A stretch of 64,000 nt of DNA, from the NCBI GenBank assembly GCA_031415695.1, contig JANOSH010000020.1:186001-250000 (forward strand), read 5' to 3'. Shown here in pieces: positions 25,130 to 32,632 of the stretch. The position numbers and the translations under genes were made by a program. The stretch's first letter is position 1; the number at the start of each line of letters is the position of its first letter. Origin of the DNA: JANOSH01 sp031415695. GTDB taxonomy: Bacteria > Actinomycetota > Acidimicrobiia > Acidimicrobiales > Ilumatobacteraceae. The notes beneath the pieces were generated by a model, which had not been told where the DNA came from, did no database searches, and saw only the letters and a program-made list of their open reading frames with translations.

Positions 25130-25838
25130 GACTCGTCGTCCTCGTCGTGATCTCGACCGTTTGCCTCGAGCGTGGCGCGGTACTCGGCGAGACGTTTGTC
25201 GAACTCGTGCAACCATTGCGCATCGACGAAGGCCTTCAGCACTCGGCGCACCTCGTACGCGGTTCCTCGTTGCGGCGCGCCGTGCCATCGATGCGGTGGA
25301 GGAACCCGAGTTCGGCGACCTTGCCGATGTCGGTCTCGACCCGATCGATTACCCGGGCCTCGTTCGATGAGGTGGGCAAAAACACGCTCACCAGATCGAC
25401 AATGTCAGATCGTGAGAGCACGAGCCGGGTGTCGCCGCCGGCGGCGTCGGCCTCGGCCAATCGGCGACGAAGTAACGCCAGGAGCAGGCTGACCGAGAAC
25501 GTGAGCGGACGGCGGGCGACGAGCCGGGGGCGCCGGTCGTCGGCAGCGGGTTCAGCGTCGTCGTTGGCGCGCACCGAGCGCACGTAGGCGTACCCCTCGG
25601 CCTCGTCGATGACAAGGTCGAGGCCAAGCACCCGCAGGTGGTCGCGGACCGCTTCGACCTCGCGAGAAAGTGCCGACCACCGAGCCTGATCGGGGTTGCG
25701 GTACACCACGCCCTTCAGTAGCGGGACAACGACCGAGCCGAGGGCGGCGGCTCGCTCAGTCACCGAGTTAGTCACCGAGTCGGTCGCCGAGTCAGGCACA
25801 GTGGTATCGGCGTAGGTCGTAATTGCATCGTTCGTCAT
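25126..25838 (-). pseudogene. jetB: Wadjet JetB (MukE/DUF4194-like), one-base frameshift
   Basis: Starts at ATG 25838, overlapping the jetA stop as ATGA. The first 190 codons show the DUF4194 fold (VVYRNPDQARWSALSREVEAV, RRPLTFSVSLLLALLRRRLAE, DRVETDIGKVAELGFLHRI). The frame then breaks at about 25258-25268. The remaining C-terminus continues one frame over (YEVRRVLKAFVDAQWLHEFD), ending in a TGA that overlaps the jetC start. One missing base near NEEP/AYEV explains it. The rebuilt protein would be about 237 residues, normal for JetB. The product as read lacks about 40 C-terminal residues that usually contribute to the complex. Confidence 0.85.
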
Positions 25839-27298
25839 CGCACAAACACCAGCCTGGGCATATCGACCGCACGCTCACGAACGGCGTCGTCATCATCATC
25901 ATCGACACTGTCGATCTGCCAACTGATGCGATCGGTTTGGTCGTCGACGAAGGTGGCCACGAACCGATGATCATCGACATGGAGGTAGCCGACAATTTCG
26001 GCCAGGCCGGCGGTGAGCGGGTAGGCGTCGCACACTTCGGCCAAGGTTACCTGGCCGTCGTGACCGAGAGCGCGGTCGACCTGGTCGGCCAGAACGGCCA
26101 GGTCGATGGAGGAATCCTCGAAGAGCTTGTCGACGTCGATGTCATCGTCGGCGAGCAACGGCACGGCCGCGATCGTGAGGGGCGCGGCACCCGACGCCAG
26201 GCGGCGCTCCATCGGCAGCGACACATCGACTTGGGCGGCCTCGACGTGATGAAACACGCCTGTGGGTCTTGCGTCGCGAACGGCGAGAGCGCCCGACTCG
26301 ACCGACCGGAGAATGTCGATGATGCGACGGTTCTCGAGCCAAGTCTTGTCGTCGAGGAACCGACGAAGCTGCGATGACAACAGCGCCACGGTGCGCTGCG
26401 TCTCCTCGCCAGCCCCAAGCCAGTCGTAGTGGACACGGCGTAGGCGGCGCTCGGGCCGCAGCTCGACGATGGGCGCCAAGGCCATGATGCGATCGAGTCG
26501 GCTGGTCAGTTCTTCCTGCCGGGCCAGCGACATAAGGAACTCCCAGAACGCGTTGAAGCTTGCACCCTGATCGGACGAGGTTATGGCGTCGCGGGCGCCG
26601 AACACGTCGTCGAGCAGGTCGGCCTTGGAACCCGTCCACTGGGCGATGCGTTCACGGACCGATCGGTCGAGTCGACGAAAGTTCTCTTCGACGGCACTGA
26701 AGTCAGCCAGCAACTCGCGAGCCAGCACTGCAAACTGCTGGAACCGCTCCACCACGGCCCGGTCGTCAAGCACGCGGATATCGCCCTGAAGCGTGCGGTT
26801 GATTTCCTCGTCGATTGCGTCGCGCCGGCGTCGAAGATCGTCCAACCGATTCTCGACGTTCGGGTCGGTTCCCATGTCGAGTTGGCGAAGCAACTCGACC
26901 ACGTTCAGCAGGCGCGATTCGGTGCCGACGAAACCCGCCTCGTCGAGCGAGGCAACCATGGCGACGGCCCGCTCTGCGCCCGAGGTGAGCGCAAGATGCG
27001 CCTCGTCGGACGTAGCTGGATAGAACCGGCGCAGGAAGCCCCGGTCGTCCGACGACCAGTCCGTGAGGTACTCCCGGGCCGACCGCGGCGCGGCATTGTC
27101 GCCGCGCGCTTGGCGCAGCGCAAAGAGCTGATCTTCAAGCAGTTCGGCCGCCTCGTCTTCAGGGCGGGCCCGCACGTTGCCGGAAACGAACGCAGCGTGC
27201 AGAAAGGCGATGGCCAGCGGGGCGCGCTCGTAGTAGAGCAGGCGCCAGGCGACGTGCCGGGCCCGCAGGTCTTCCAGTGCAACGACATCAAAGTTCAC
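25835..27298 (-). CDS. jetA: Wadjet JetA (kleisin/MukF-like, DUF3375)
   Basis: An intact 487-residue protein. GTG 27298 was chosen because DUF3375 similarity begins there (VNFDVVALEDLRARHVAWRLL) and the length then fits the family; the open frame upstream is unrelated. Typical family segments are FLHAAFV, ELLEDQLFALRQ, YLTDWSSDDRGFLRRFYP and GTESRLLNVVELLRQL. JetA is the kleisin subunit that bridges the JetC heads and recruits JetB. It is the first gene of a four-gene operon whose members overlap by 4 nt throughout, so translation is probably coupled and loss of jetB frame should also reduce jetC expression. Confidence 0.9.
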   Translation of the reverse strand: MNFDVVALEDLRARHVAWRLLYYERAPLAIAFLHAAFVSGNVRARPEDEAAELLEDQLFALRQARGDNAAPRSAREYLTDWSSDDRGFLRRFYPATSDEAHLALTSGAERAVAMVASLDEAGFVGTESRLLNVVELLRQLDMGTDPNVENRLDDLRRRRDAIDEEINRTLQGDIRVLDDRAVVERFQQFAVLARELLADFSAVEENFRRLDRSVRERIAQWTGSKADLLDDVFGARDAITSSDQGASFNAFWEFLMSLARQEELTSRLDRIMALAPIVELRPERRLRRVHYDWLGAGEETQRTVALLSSQLRRFLDDKTWLENRRIIDILRSVESGALAVRDARPTGVFHHVEAAQVDVSLPMERRLASGAAPLTIAAVPLLADDDIDVDKLFEDSSIDLAVLADQVDRALGHDGQVTLAEVCDAYPLTAGLAEIVGYLHVDDHRFVATFVDDQTDRISWQIDSVDDDDDDAVRERAVDMPRLVFVR

Positions 27299-27385
27299 GT
27301 TGGCAATGATTCTTGCCGGTTTGAGACCGGTTCGCGCTCCGAAACCACCCGGCACGCCGCGCGGTGACAGTGCGACACTGGGCCG

Positions 27386-27600
27386 ATGAGCCGGGTACAT
27401 GGGTCGAACGTGGTCGACCTCGACGAAGTCACGGCGCTCACATCCGAGGGATACCTTAGCGAACAATGGCAGCCAGCTCTGGGCTATCGCATCCTTAACT
27501 ACTCAACTCGAACCGTGATCGAACAGCGGTGGACGACCACGACCGAACGTTGTCGCGGCCTCGTGCTCGACTCGCATCTTGTCTCCCCTTCACCCCGCAG
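27386..27600 (+). pseudogene. 5' fragment of a T4-type RNA ligase gene
   Basis: From ATG 27386 the frame reads LSEQWQPALGYRILNYSTR then RWTTTTERCRGLVLDSH. This matches the N-terminus of T4 Rnl1-like RNA ligases, where YRIxxY and a CRG(L/I) motif precede the catalytic lysine. Similarity stops at about 27600, before the KxDG nucleotidyl-lysine motif, and the rest of the gene is absent. It is about 70 codons of a 350-residue family. The neighbouring Wadjet operon suggests a remnant of a defence or repair cassette. Identification rests on short motifs. Confidence 0.5.
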
Positions 27601-27699
27601 GCTAGGGACCAATATCTCTCGCCGAGAGGACCTTTGACACTTCCCGACGTCGTCGCCAAGGGTCGATCCTGAAGCCAGAGAAAATCGAGGAGATGCATC

Positions 27700-27954
27700 G
27701 TGCACGATTGGGATGACAACTGGGGCGGGAACTGGTGGTGGATGACCATCATGATGATCGCCTTTTGGGGCGGGCTCATCTGGCTCGCCGTCACACTCAT
27801 CCGCCGTAGCAACCATCGCCCGGGACCACCACCACCTTTGCCGGCCGTGCAGACACCGCAAGATGTACTCGCCCACCGGCTGGCCCGCGGTGAAATCGGA
27901 CCCGACGACTATCGCCAACACCTCGACGCGCTCAACCACCGACCGAACGAGTAG
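27700..27954 (+). CDS. SHOCT-domain membrane protein
   Basis: An 84-residue protein at GTG 27700 with GAGGAG about 8 nt upstream. Residues 1-12 are Asp/Trp/Gly-rich (MHDWDDNWGGNWWW). One membrane helix spans about 15-36 (IMMIAFWGGLIWLAVTLI). A proline linker leads to a C-terminal SHOCT motif (LAHRLARGEIGPDDYRQHLDAL). SHOCT domains occur at the ends of many small membrane proteins and probably mediate oligomerisation. A TTGACA element lies at about 27635 upstream. Function unknown. Confidence 0.75.
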   Translation: MHDWDDNWGGNWWWMTIMMIAFWGGLIWLAVTLIRRSNHRPGPPPPLPAVQTPQDVLAHRLARGEIGPDDYRQHLDALNHRPNE

Positions 27955-28038
27955 GGGCGTTGGCCGCTTCCCTTAGCCCGTAGCCCACAGTGCCGAGACC
28001 GTCATGGTGTGAAGAGGTGCGACCGCCACGGCTTCGTT

Positions 28039-28695
28039 TCAGGCGGTTGCGGTACCGATGATCTGATGACGGGCATACAGGCCGCTAGGCCCGGTGTCGA
28101 CCTCGACGATATCGATCTGTGAGAAGCCGGCGTTGGCGAGAAGGGCCGCTGTGTCGCGATCGACTTCGCATCCGTTGAACGCCCAGCGGTGCGGGCGTTT
28201 CACAACAGCCTGGACCCGGCGGGTCATCGACCCGGCCGGCGCGGCGACGTGTTCGAGGAAGAAGAACGTGCCACCTGGTTTGAGCACCCGCTTCACTTCG
28301 GCGACCACCTGGCGTGGATCGTCGACACCACACAGCACGAGGGTGGCGACAACCGCGTCGGCAGTGTGGTCGACAACATCGATCTGTTCGCCACGAAGCG
28401 TTCGGACCTCCATGTCGATCGAATACTTGTCGGCCTGACTTCGCAGACGCTCGTGCATGTGCGGGTTCGGTTCGATCGCGATGAGATGGATACCCGACGG
28501 GTAGTAACGCATGTTCGCGCCGGTGCCCGCGCCGACCTCAATGACCGTCCCGGTGAGTCCGCCAAGCACTGTGGCTTTGCGTTCGCCGTGTTGCTGATGC
28601 ACTCGCGCGGCCGAAGCGTCGAGCACTCGCGCCTCGAACCCAGATCGACGACGGGCCTTCGAGAAGGTCAGTGGCTTGCGTGTCACAAGGTTCAT
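28039..28695 (-). CDS. Class I SAM-dependent methyltransferase (UbiE/METTL7-like)
   Basis: A 218-residue protein, ATG 28695 preferred over an in-frame TTG 12 nt earlier. SAM-binding motif I is VIEVGAGTGANMRYYP; the acidic residue of motif II is in AIEPNPHMHERLR; then DAVVATLVLCGVDDPRQVVAEV and the lysine-proline-glycine turn LKPGGTFFFLEHV. The arrangement resembles METTL7/phospholipid-type thiol or small-molecule methyltransferases. The C-terminus (RWAFNGCEVDRDTAALLANAGF) is also typical of them. It diverges from the small membrane genes at 28812. The substrate cannot be inferred. Confidence 0.85.
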   Translation of the reverse strand: MNLVTRKPLTFSKARRRSGFEARVLDASAARVHQQHGERKATVLGGLTGTVIEVGAGTGANMRYYPSGIHLIAIEPNPHMHERLRSQADKYSIDMEVRTLRGEQIDVVDHTADAVVATLVLCGVDDPRQVVAEVKRVLKPGGTFFFLEHVAAPAGSMTRRVQAVVKRPHRWAFNGCEVDRDTAALLANAGFSQIDIVEVDTGPSGLYARHQIIGTATA

Positions 28696-28811
28696 TGTGA
28701 CATCCAACTTGCTGACTAGCCGATGTCACCCAATTCGGGTTCGTAAACGTCTGTACCAACAACGTGATCTACTGGGATCTCGAACCGTCAGGTGCAGGAG
28801 TGAAGCAACGA

Positions 28812-29234
28812 ATGGATCGGCAAACGACAACCCGGATTTCGCTCGGCCTGATCGCGGTGTTCATGTCGCCTGCCGCCGTGCAGGCAACCTTCGCGCCGAG
28901 GTCGTTCTTCGACGACTTCCCGCTTGGCAGAAACTGGATTTCCGGCACCGGCGACCTATACAACGAACACCTGACCCGCGATGTCGGCGCGTTGTTCACC
29001 GCGATGGTCATCGTCACCGCCTGGACCCTGTGGCGTCGACACCCAACCGCACCGATCGCCATTGCCTGGTTGGTCCAAGGCCTCCTGCATTTCGGGTTCC
29101 ACGTCGGCCGTCTCGACGGATACGAAACGATCGACAAACTTGGACTCATCGCCACGCTCGGGGCGATTCCCGTGCTGGCGGCCGTCGCTTTGTGGGCCGG
29201 TCGCAACCCGCACGTCGGGAGCAAGGTGTCATGA
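28812..29234 (+). CDS. Integral membrane protein, about four helices
   Basis: A 140-residue protein. ATG 28812 is used; CAGGAG lies about 12 nt upstream, and TTG/GTG alternatives occur earlier. It has hydrophobic segments near residues 8-25, 55-72, 80-97 and 110-130, with a loop between the first two rich in aromatic and acidic residues (FFDDFPLGRNWISG). The sequence resembles DUF4345/DoxX-like small membrane proteins, but the match is not secure. Its stop overlaps the next start (ATGA), so the two membrane proteins are probably translated together. Confidence 0.65.
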   Translation: MDRQTTTRISLGLIAVFMSPAAVQATFAPRSFFDDFPLGRNWISGTGDLYNEHLTRDVGALFTAMVIVTAWTLWRRHPTAPIAIAWLVQGLLHFGFHVGRLDGYETIDKLGLIATLGAIPVLAAVALWAGRNPHVGSKVS

Positions 29235-29980
29235 CCGTCATGACCGATCTTCAGGCCACACCTCGCCTCGATCCGACGCAACGGATAGCCGAAATGATCC
29301 GCGTGATCGTTGTGACCGGCATCGTCTACGGCGTCGTTGTCGCTGGCATCGGCAGCCGCCTGGCGATGCTGCTGCTGCGGCTCACCTCGTCCGATCGGGT
29401 GATTGGCATCCAAAGCGACGACGACTTCACGATCGGGCGTTTCACCCTCGCCGGTACCTACAACCTTCTGTTGCTCGGCGCGATGTTCGGGATTATCGGG
29501 GCCGCGGCCTATCGCCTCGTCGCCCCCCGGTTGATCGGGCCGGTTTGGTTCCGGCGGGTCACCGTCGGCCTCGCATCCGGTGCCGTCGTCGGGTCGATGC
29601 TCGTCCACGCCGACGGAATCGACTTCAACCAACTCACTCCGAAATGGCTGGCCATCGGACTGTTCGTCGCCCTCCCCGCTGTCTTCGGAACATTCATCGG
29701 TCCCGCCTTCGACATGGTGAGTTCTCCCAGGTCGTGGACCGCAACCCGACGGCGACGATGGCTCATTCCCGTGATCGCCATCGCCTGTTTCCCGCCCACC
29801 ATCCTCCCGGTTCTCATGATCGCGGTCGTCGTCGCGTTGTTTACCGGCATCGGCGAGATTGTTAAGGTCCGCAAGCTGCGAGCCACTGCGGCTCTCACGC
29901 TGATTATCCGCGGTGTCTGGCTGCTGATCGCCGTCGCCGGTCTTAGCGCGCTGATCAGCGACATCGTCGAACTGACCTAA
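29231..29980 (+). CDS. Polytopic membrane protein
   Basis: A 249-residue protein starting at ATG 29231 in a 4-nt overlap with the previous gene. About six hydrophobic helices are visible: IRVIVVTGIVYGVVVAGIG, YNLLLLGAMFGIIGAAAYRL, VTVGLASGAVVGSMLVHA, LAIGLFVALPAVFGTFIG, WLIPVIAIACFPPTILPVLM and the last ~25 residues. An exposed loop SDDDFTIGRFTLAGTY follows the first helix. No family is named with confidence. It converges on the cystathionine enzyme gene, with stop codons sharing bases. Confidence 0.7.
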   Translation: MTVMTDLQATPRLDPTQRIAEMIRVIVVTGIVYGVVVAGIGSRLAMLLLRLTSSDRVIGIQSDDDFTIGRFTLAGTYNLLLLGAMFGIIGAAAYRLVAPRLIGPVWFRRVTVGLASGAVVGSMLVHADGIDFNQLTPKWLAIGLFVALPAVFGTFIGPAFDMVSSPRSWTATRRRRWLIPVIAIACFPPTILPVLMIAVVVALFTGIGEIVKVRKLRATAALTLIIRGVWLLIAVAGLSALISDIVELT

Positions 29981-31143
29981 TGAGGCAACGAGTTGAGGGC
30001 TTCTTCGAGGTCGGCAACGAGGTCGGCTGCGGACTCGATGCCGACAGACAGGCGAACGAGCGACGAAGGGACTTCAAGTGGACTGCCAGCGGCTGAGGCG
30101 TGGGTCATGCGGGCCGGGTGCTCGATGAGGCTCTCGACCGCTCCGAGGCTTTCGGCGAGCGTAAACAGTTGTGTTTTTTCGGCGACGTGCAATGCCGCCC
30201 GTTCACCTGCTCGCAACGTGAAGCTCACCATGCCGCCGAAGTCGCTCATCTGAGACGTTGCGGCCCGATGGCCGGGGTGGTCGTGAAGCCCCGGATACAA
30301 GACGTCTGCGACTTCTCGATGTTTCAAGAGCATTCCGACGATCTCGCGCGCATTGTGACAATGGCGATCCATTCGGACGGCAAGCGTCTTCATGCCGCGC
30401 AGAACCATATAGCAGTCGAACGGTGACGGGATTGCGCCAGCAGCGTTCTGGGTGAATCGCAGTCGCTCTGCGAGCGAGTCGTCGTTCACGCCAACGATGC
30501 CGCCGACGACATCGCTGTGACCGCCCAGGTACTTGGTCGCGGAGTGCACCACAATGTCAGCTCCCAGCCGCAAGGGCTGCTGCAGGTACGGCGTGGCAAA
30601 GGTGTTATCGACAACGCAAAGCGCGCCGTGCTCGTGTGCCAATGCAGCGATGGCTTCGATGTCGAAACACCGCAGCAACGGATTGGTCGGTGTTTCGAGC
30701 CACACCAACTTCGTGTCGGACGGCCAGTCGTTTCGCAACTGGTCGATGTCGAGGAGATCAACGGCCGACCATGCCAGGCCGACCGGCGCGTGGACCTTCG
30801 CGATGAGTCGGTACGTTCCGCCGTAGGCGTCGTTGCCGAGCAACACGCGATCGCCGGGTGACAGCAACCGCAGGATGTTGTCCTCGGCAGCGAGACCCGA
30901 TGAGAACGCAAGGCCGTGTCGTGCACCTTCCAGCGACGCGAATGCTGTCTCGTATGCAGTGCGGCTCGGGTTACCCGAACGCGAATACTCGTAGCCTTGG
31001 TGTACCCCGACGCTGTGCTGCGCGAACGTGGTGGACAGCGAGATCGGCACTACTACCGCGCCGCTTGCCGGATCAGGGTCCTGCCCGGCATGAATCGCTC
31101 GGGTCTCGAAACCCCAACCGGGGTGCTGTGCGTCGTCTTTCAT
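29977..31143 (-). CDS. Cystathionine gamma-synthase / gamma-lyase (PLP-dependent)
   Basis: A 388-residue Cys/Met-metabolism PLP enzyme. The active-site lysine is K204 in HSATKYLGGHSD, and phosphate contacts appear in YEYSRSGNPSR and FSSGLAAEDNI. The C-terminal SLGAVESLIEHPARMTHAS is typical of cystathionine gamma-synthase and gamma-lyase, which sequence alone does not separate here. It starts 4 nt after the stop of the cystathionine beta-synthase gene. That pairing favours reverse transsulfuration (homocysteine to cysteine), where the second enzyme is a gamma-lyase; many actinobacterial enzymes do both. The start at ATG 31143 is set by the operon junction. Confidence 0.9.
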   Translation of the reverse strand: MKDDAQHPGWGFETRAIHAGQDPDPASGAVVVPISLSTTFAQHSVGVHQGYEYSRSGNPSRTAYETAFASLEGARHGLAFSSGLAAEDNILRLLSPGDRVLLGNDAYGGTYRLIAKVHAPVGLAWSAVDLLDIDQLRNDWPSDTKLVWLETPTNPLLRCFDIEAIAALAHEHGALCVVDNTFATPYLQQPLRLGADIVVHSATKYLGGHSDVVGGIVGVNDDSLAERLRFTQNAAGAIPSPFDCYMVLRGMKTLAVRMDRHCHNAREIVGMLLKHREVADVLYPGLHDHPGHRAATSQMSDFGGMVSFTLRAGERAALHVAEKTQLFTLAESLGAVESLIEHPARMTHASAAGSPLEVPSSLVRLSVGIESAADLVADLEEALNSLPH

Positions 31144-31147
31144 GAGT

Positions 31148-32542
31148 TCATGCTCTCTGATCGGAGGTTTCGTTGATGTGGATGGTCGACAGGTGTTCGA
31201 GCACGTCAGCGCGGGTGAGAACTCGCCTTGGCCGGCCACCGGCGAGAACAAGGACTGCGGGAGCATCTTCCAGGAGCGCAATAACGTCCGACAGTGGTTG
31301 GCCGATACCAATCGTGGGAAGACGGGAACCCATGACTTCCTCAACGGGCCGGTCGAGGACGGTGGGGTCGGCAAATGCCGCGGCCATCAGCTGCAACTCG
31401 TCAATGGCCCCCATCACTTCGGCGGCCGAGAATGGTGGATCGTTCTTGCACACGGGTATCTGCGACACGCCGTGTTCATGCATTGTCGCGATGGCGTCGC
31501 GCGCCGTTTGGACGGGATTTACGTACAGCAGGTCGGCGGCAAAGCGGTCACTCTCGGCCATCGTTCGCACGCATTCGTCGACCTTGCTCGTCAAGAAGCC
31601 GTACCCGGCCATCCAGTCGTCGTTGAACACACGCGACAGGTAACCGCGGCCCGAATCGGGGTTCAGAACAACCACGATGTCTTCGGGGCGAGCCAACCGC
31701 GCAACTCGCAACGCGGCAGCCACGGCCATGCCACCGGAACCACCGATGAGAATTCCCTCGCTCTTGCTCACCTCGCGGGCCGTGAGGAAGCTCTCCTCGT
31801 CGCTGATAGCGATGACCTCGTCAAGCAGACTGCGGTCCCATGCCGCCGGGAAGAAGTCTTCGCCGACACCTTCCACTAGGTACGGGCGTCCGCTCCCGCC
31901 AGAAAACACCGACCCGACCGGGTCAGCGGCGATCAGTCGAACATCGGGATTCATTCGTTTGAGGTAGCGCCCCGTGCCCGTCAGCGATCCGCACGTGCCG
32001 GCACCAGCGACGAAGTGTGTGATACGCCCGTCGGTCTGACGCCAGAGCTCGGGGCCGGTGGTGCGTTCGTGCGCGGCCGGGTTGTGTGGGTTTGCGTACT
32101 GATTTGGACGATAGGCGCCACGTTCGTTGGTCAGTCGCGCCGCAACCGAGTAGTAACTCGTCGGATCATCCGGGCTTACCGCAACCGGACACACAACGAC
32201 CTCAGCCCCATACGCTCGCAACAGATCGAACTTTTCCGGCGCGACCTTGTCGGTCATCACGAACACACACCTGTACCCACGTTGCGCTGCCACGATCGCC
32301 AGGCCGACCCCGGTGTTCCCACTCGTCGGTTCGACGATGGTGCCGCCGGGTCGAAGCTCACCCGATGCTTCGGCCGCCATGATCATTTCCAACGCCGGGC
32401 GATCCTTCGCCGAACCACCCGGATTGGTCGTCTCCATCTTCATCGCCAGTGTGCACGAGATGTTGTGGATTTCCGAAACCCGCTTCAACCGCACGAGCGG
32501 CGTATTGCCGATCAGATCCAGCACCGACTCGGCAATTTCCAT
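31148..32542 (-). CDS. cbs: Cystathionine beta-synthase with CBS-domain pair
   Basis: A 464-residue protein. The PLP fold is complete: Lys46 in NPGGSAKDR, the substrate loop TSGNTGVGLAIVAA and the glycine-rich phosphate loop GAGTCGSLTGTGRYL. The C-terminal ~130 residues hold two CBS motifs (VNPVQTARDAIATMHEHGVS and LPTIGIGQPLSDVIALLED), the regulatory Bateman module. No N-terminal haem domain is present, as expected in bacteria. It condenses serine (or O-acetylserine) with homocysteine. It is the first gene of a two-gene operon. The ATG at 32542 is preferred over a TTG 9 nt earlier. Confidence 0.9.
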   Translation of the reverse strand: MEIAESVLDLIGNTPLVRLKRVSEIHNISCTLAMKMETTNPGGSAKDRPALEMIMAAEASGELRPGGTIVEPTSGNTGVGLAIVAAQRGYRCVFVMTDKVAPEKFDLLRAYGAEVVVCPVAVSPDDPTSYYSVAARLTNERGAYRPNQYANPHNPAAHERTTGPELWRQTDGRITHFVAGAGTCGSLTGTGRYLKRMNPDVRLIAADPVGSVFSGGSGRPYLVEGVGEDFFPAAWDRSLLDEVIAISDEESFLTAREVSKSEGILIGGSGGMAVAAALRVARLARPEDIVVVLNPDSGRGYLSRVFNDDWMAGYGFLTSKVDECVRTMAESDRFAADLLYVNPVQTARDAIATMHEHGVSQIPVCKNDPPFSAAEVMGAIDELQLMAAAFADPTVLDRPVEEVMGSRLPTIGIGQPLSDVIALLEDAPAVLVLAGGRPRRVLTRADVLEHLSTIHINETSDQRA

Positions 32543-32632
32543 GTCACTCAACCTACCGGTACATCACGGCAAACAGGTTGCGGAGCGACCCGCGGCGTCA
32601 GGCTGGCCTGCGTTTATTGAGTCGCAGCGACG

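Noticed and set aside
21298..25150. Plus-strand open frames opposite jetC/jetD
   Set aside because: Arg/Gly-rich antisense translations without domains. The minus-strand Walker A, signature, Walker B and TOPRIM motifs identify the real genes.
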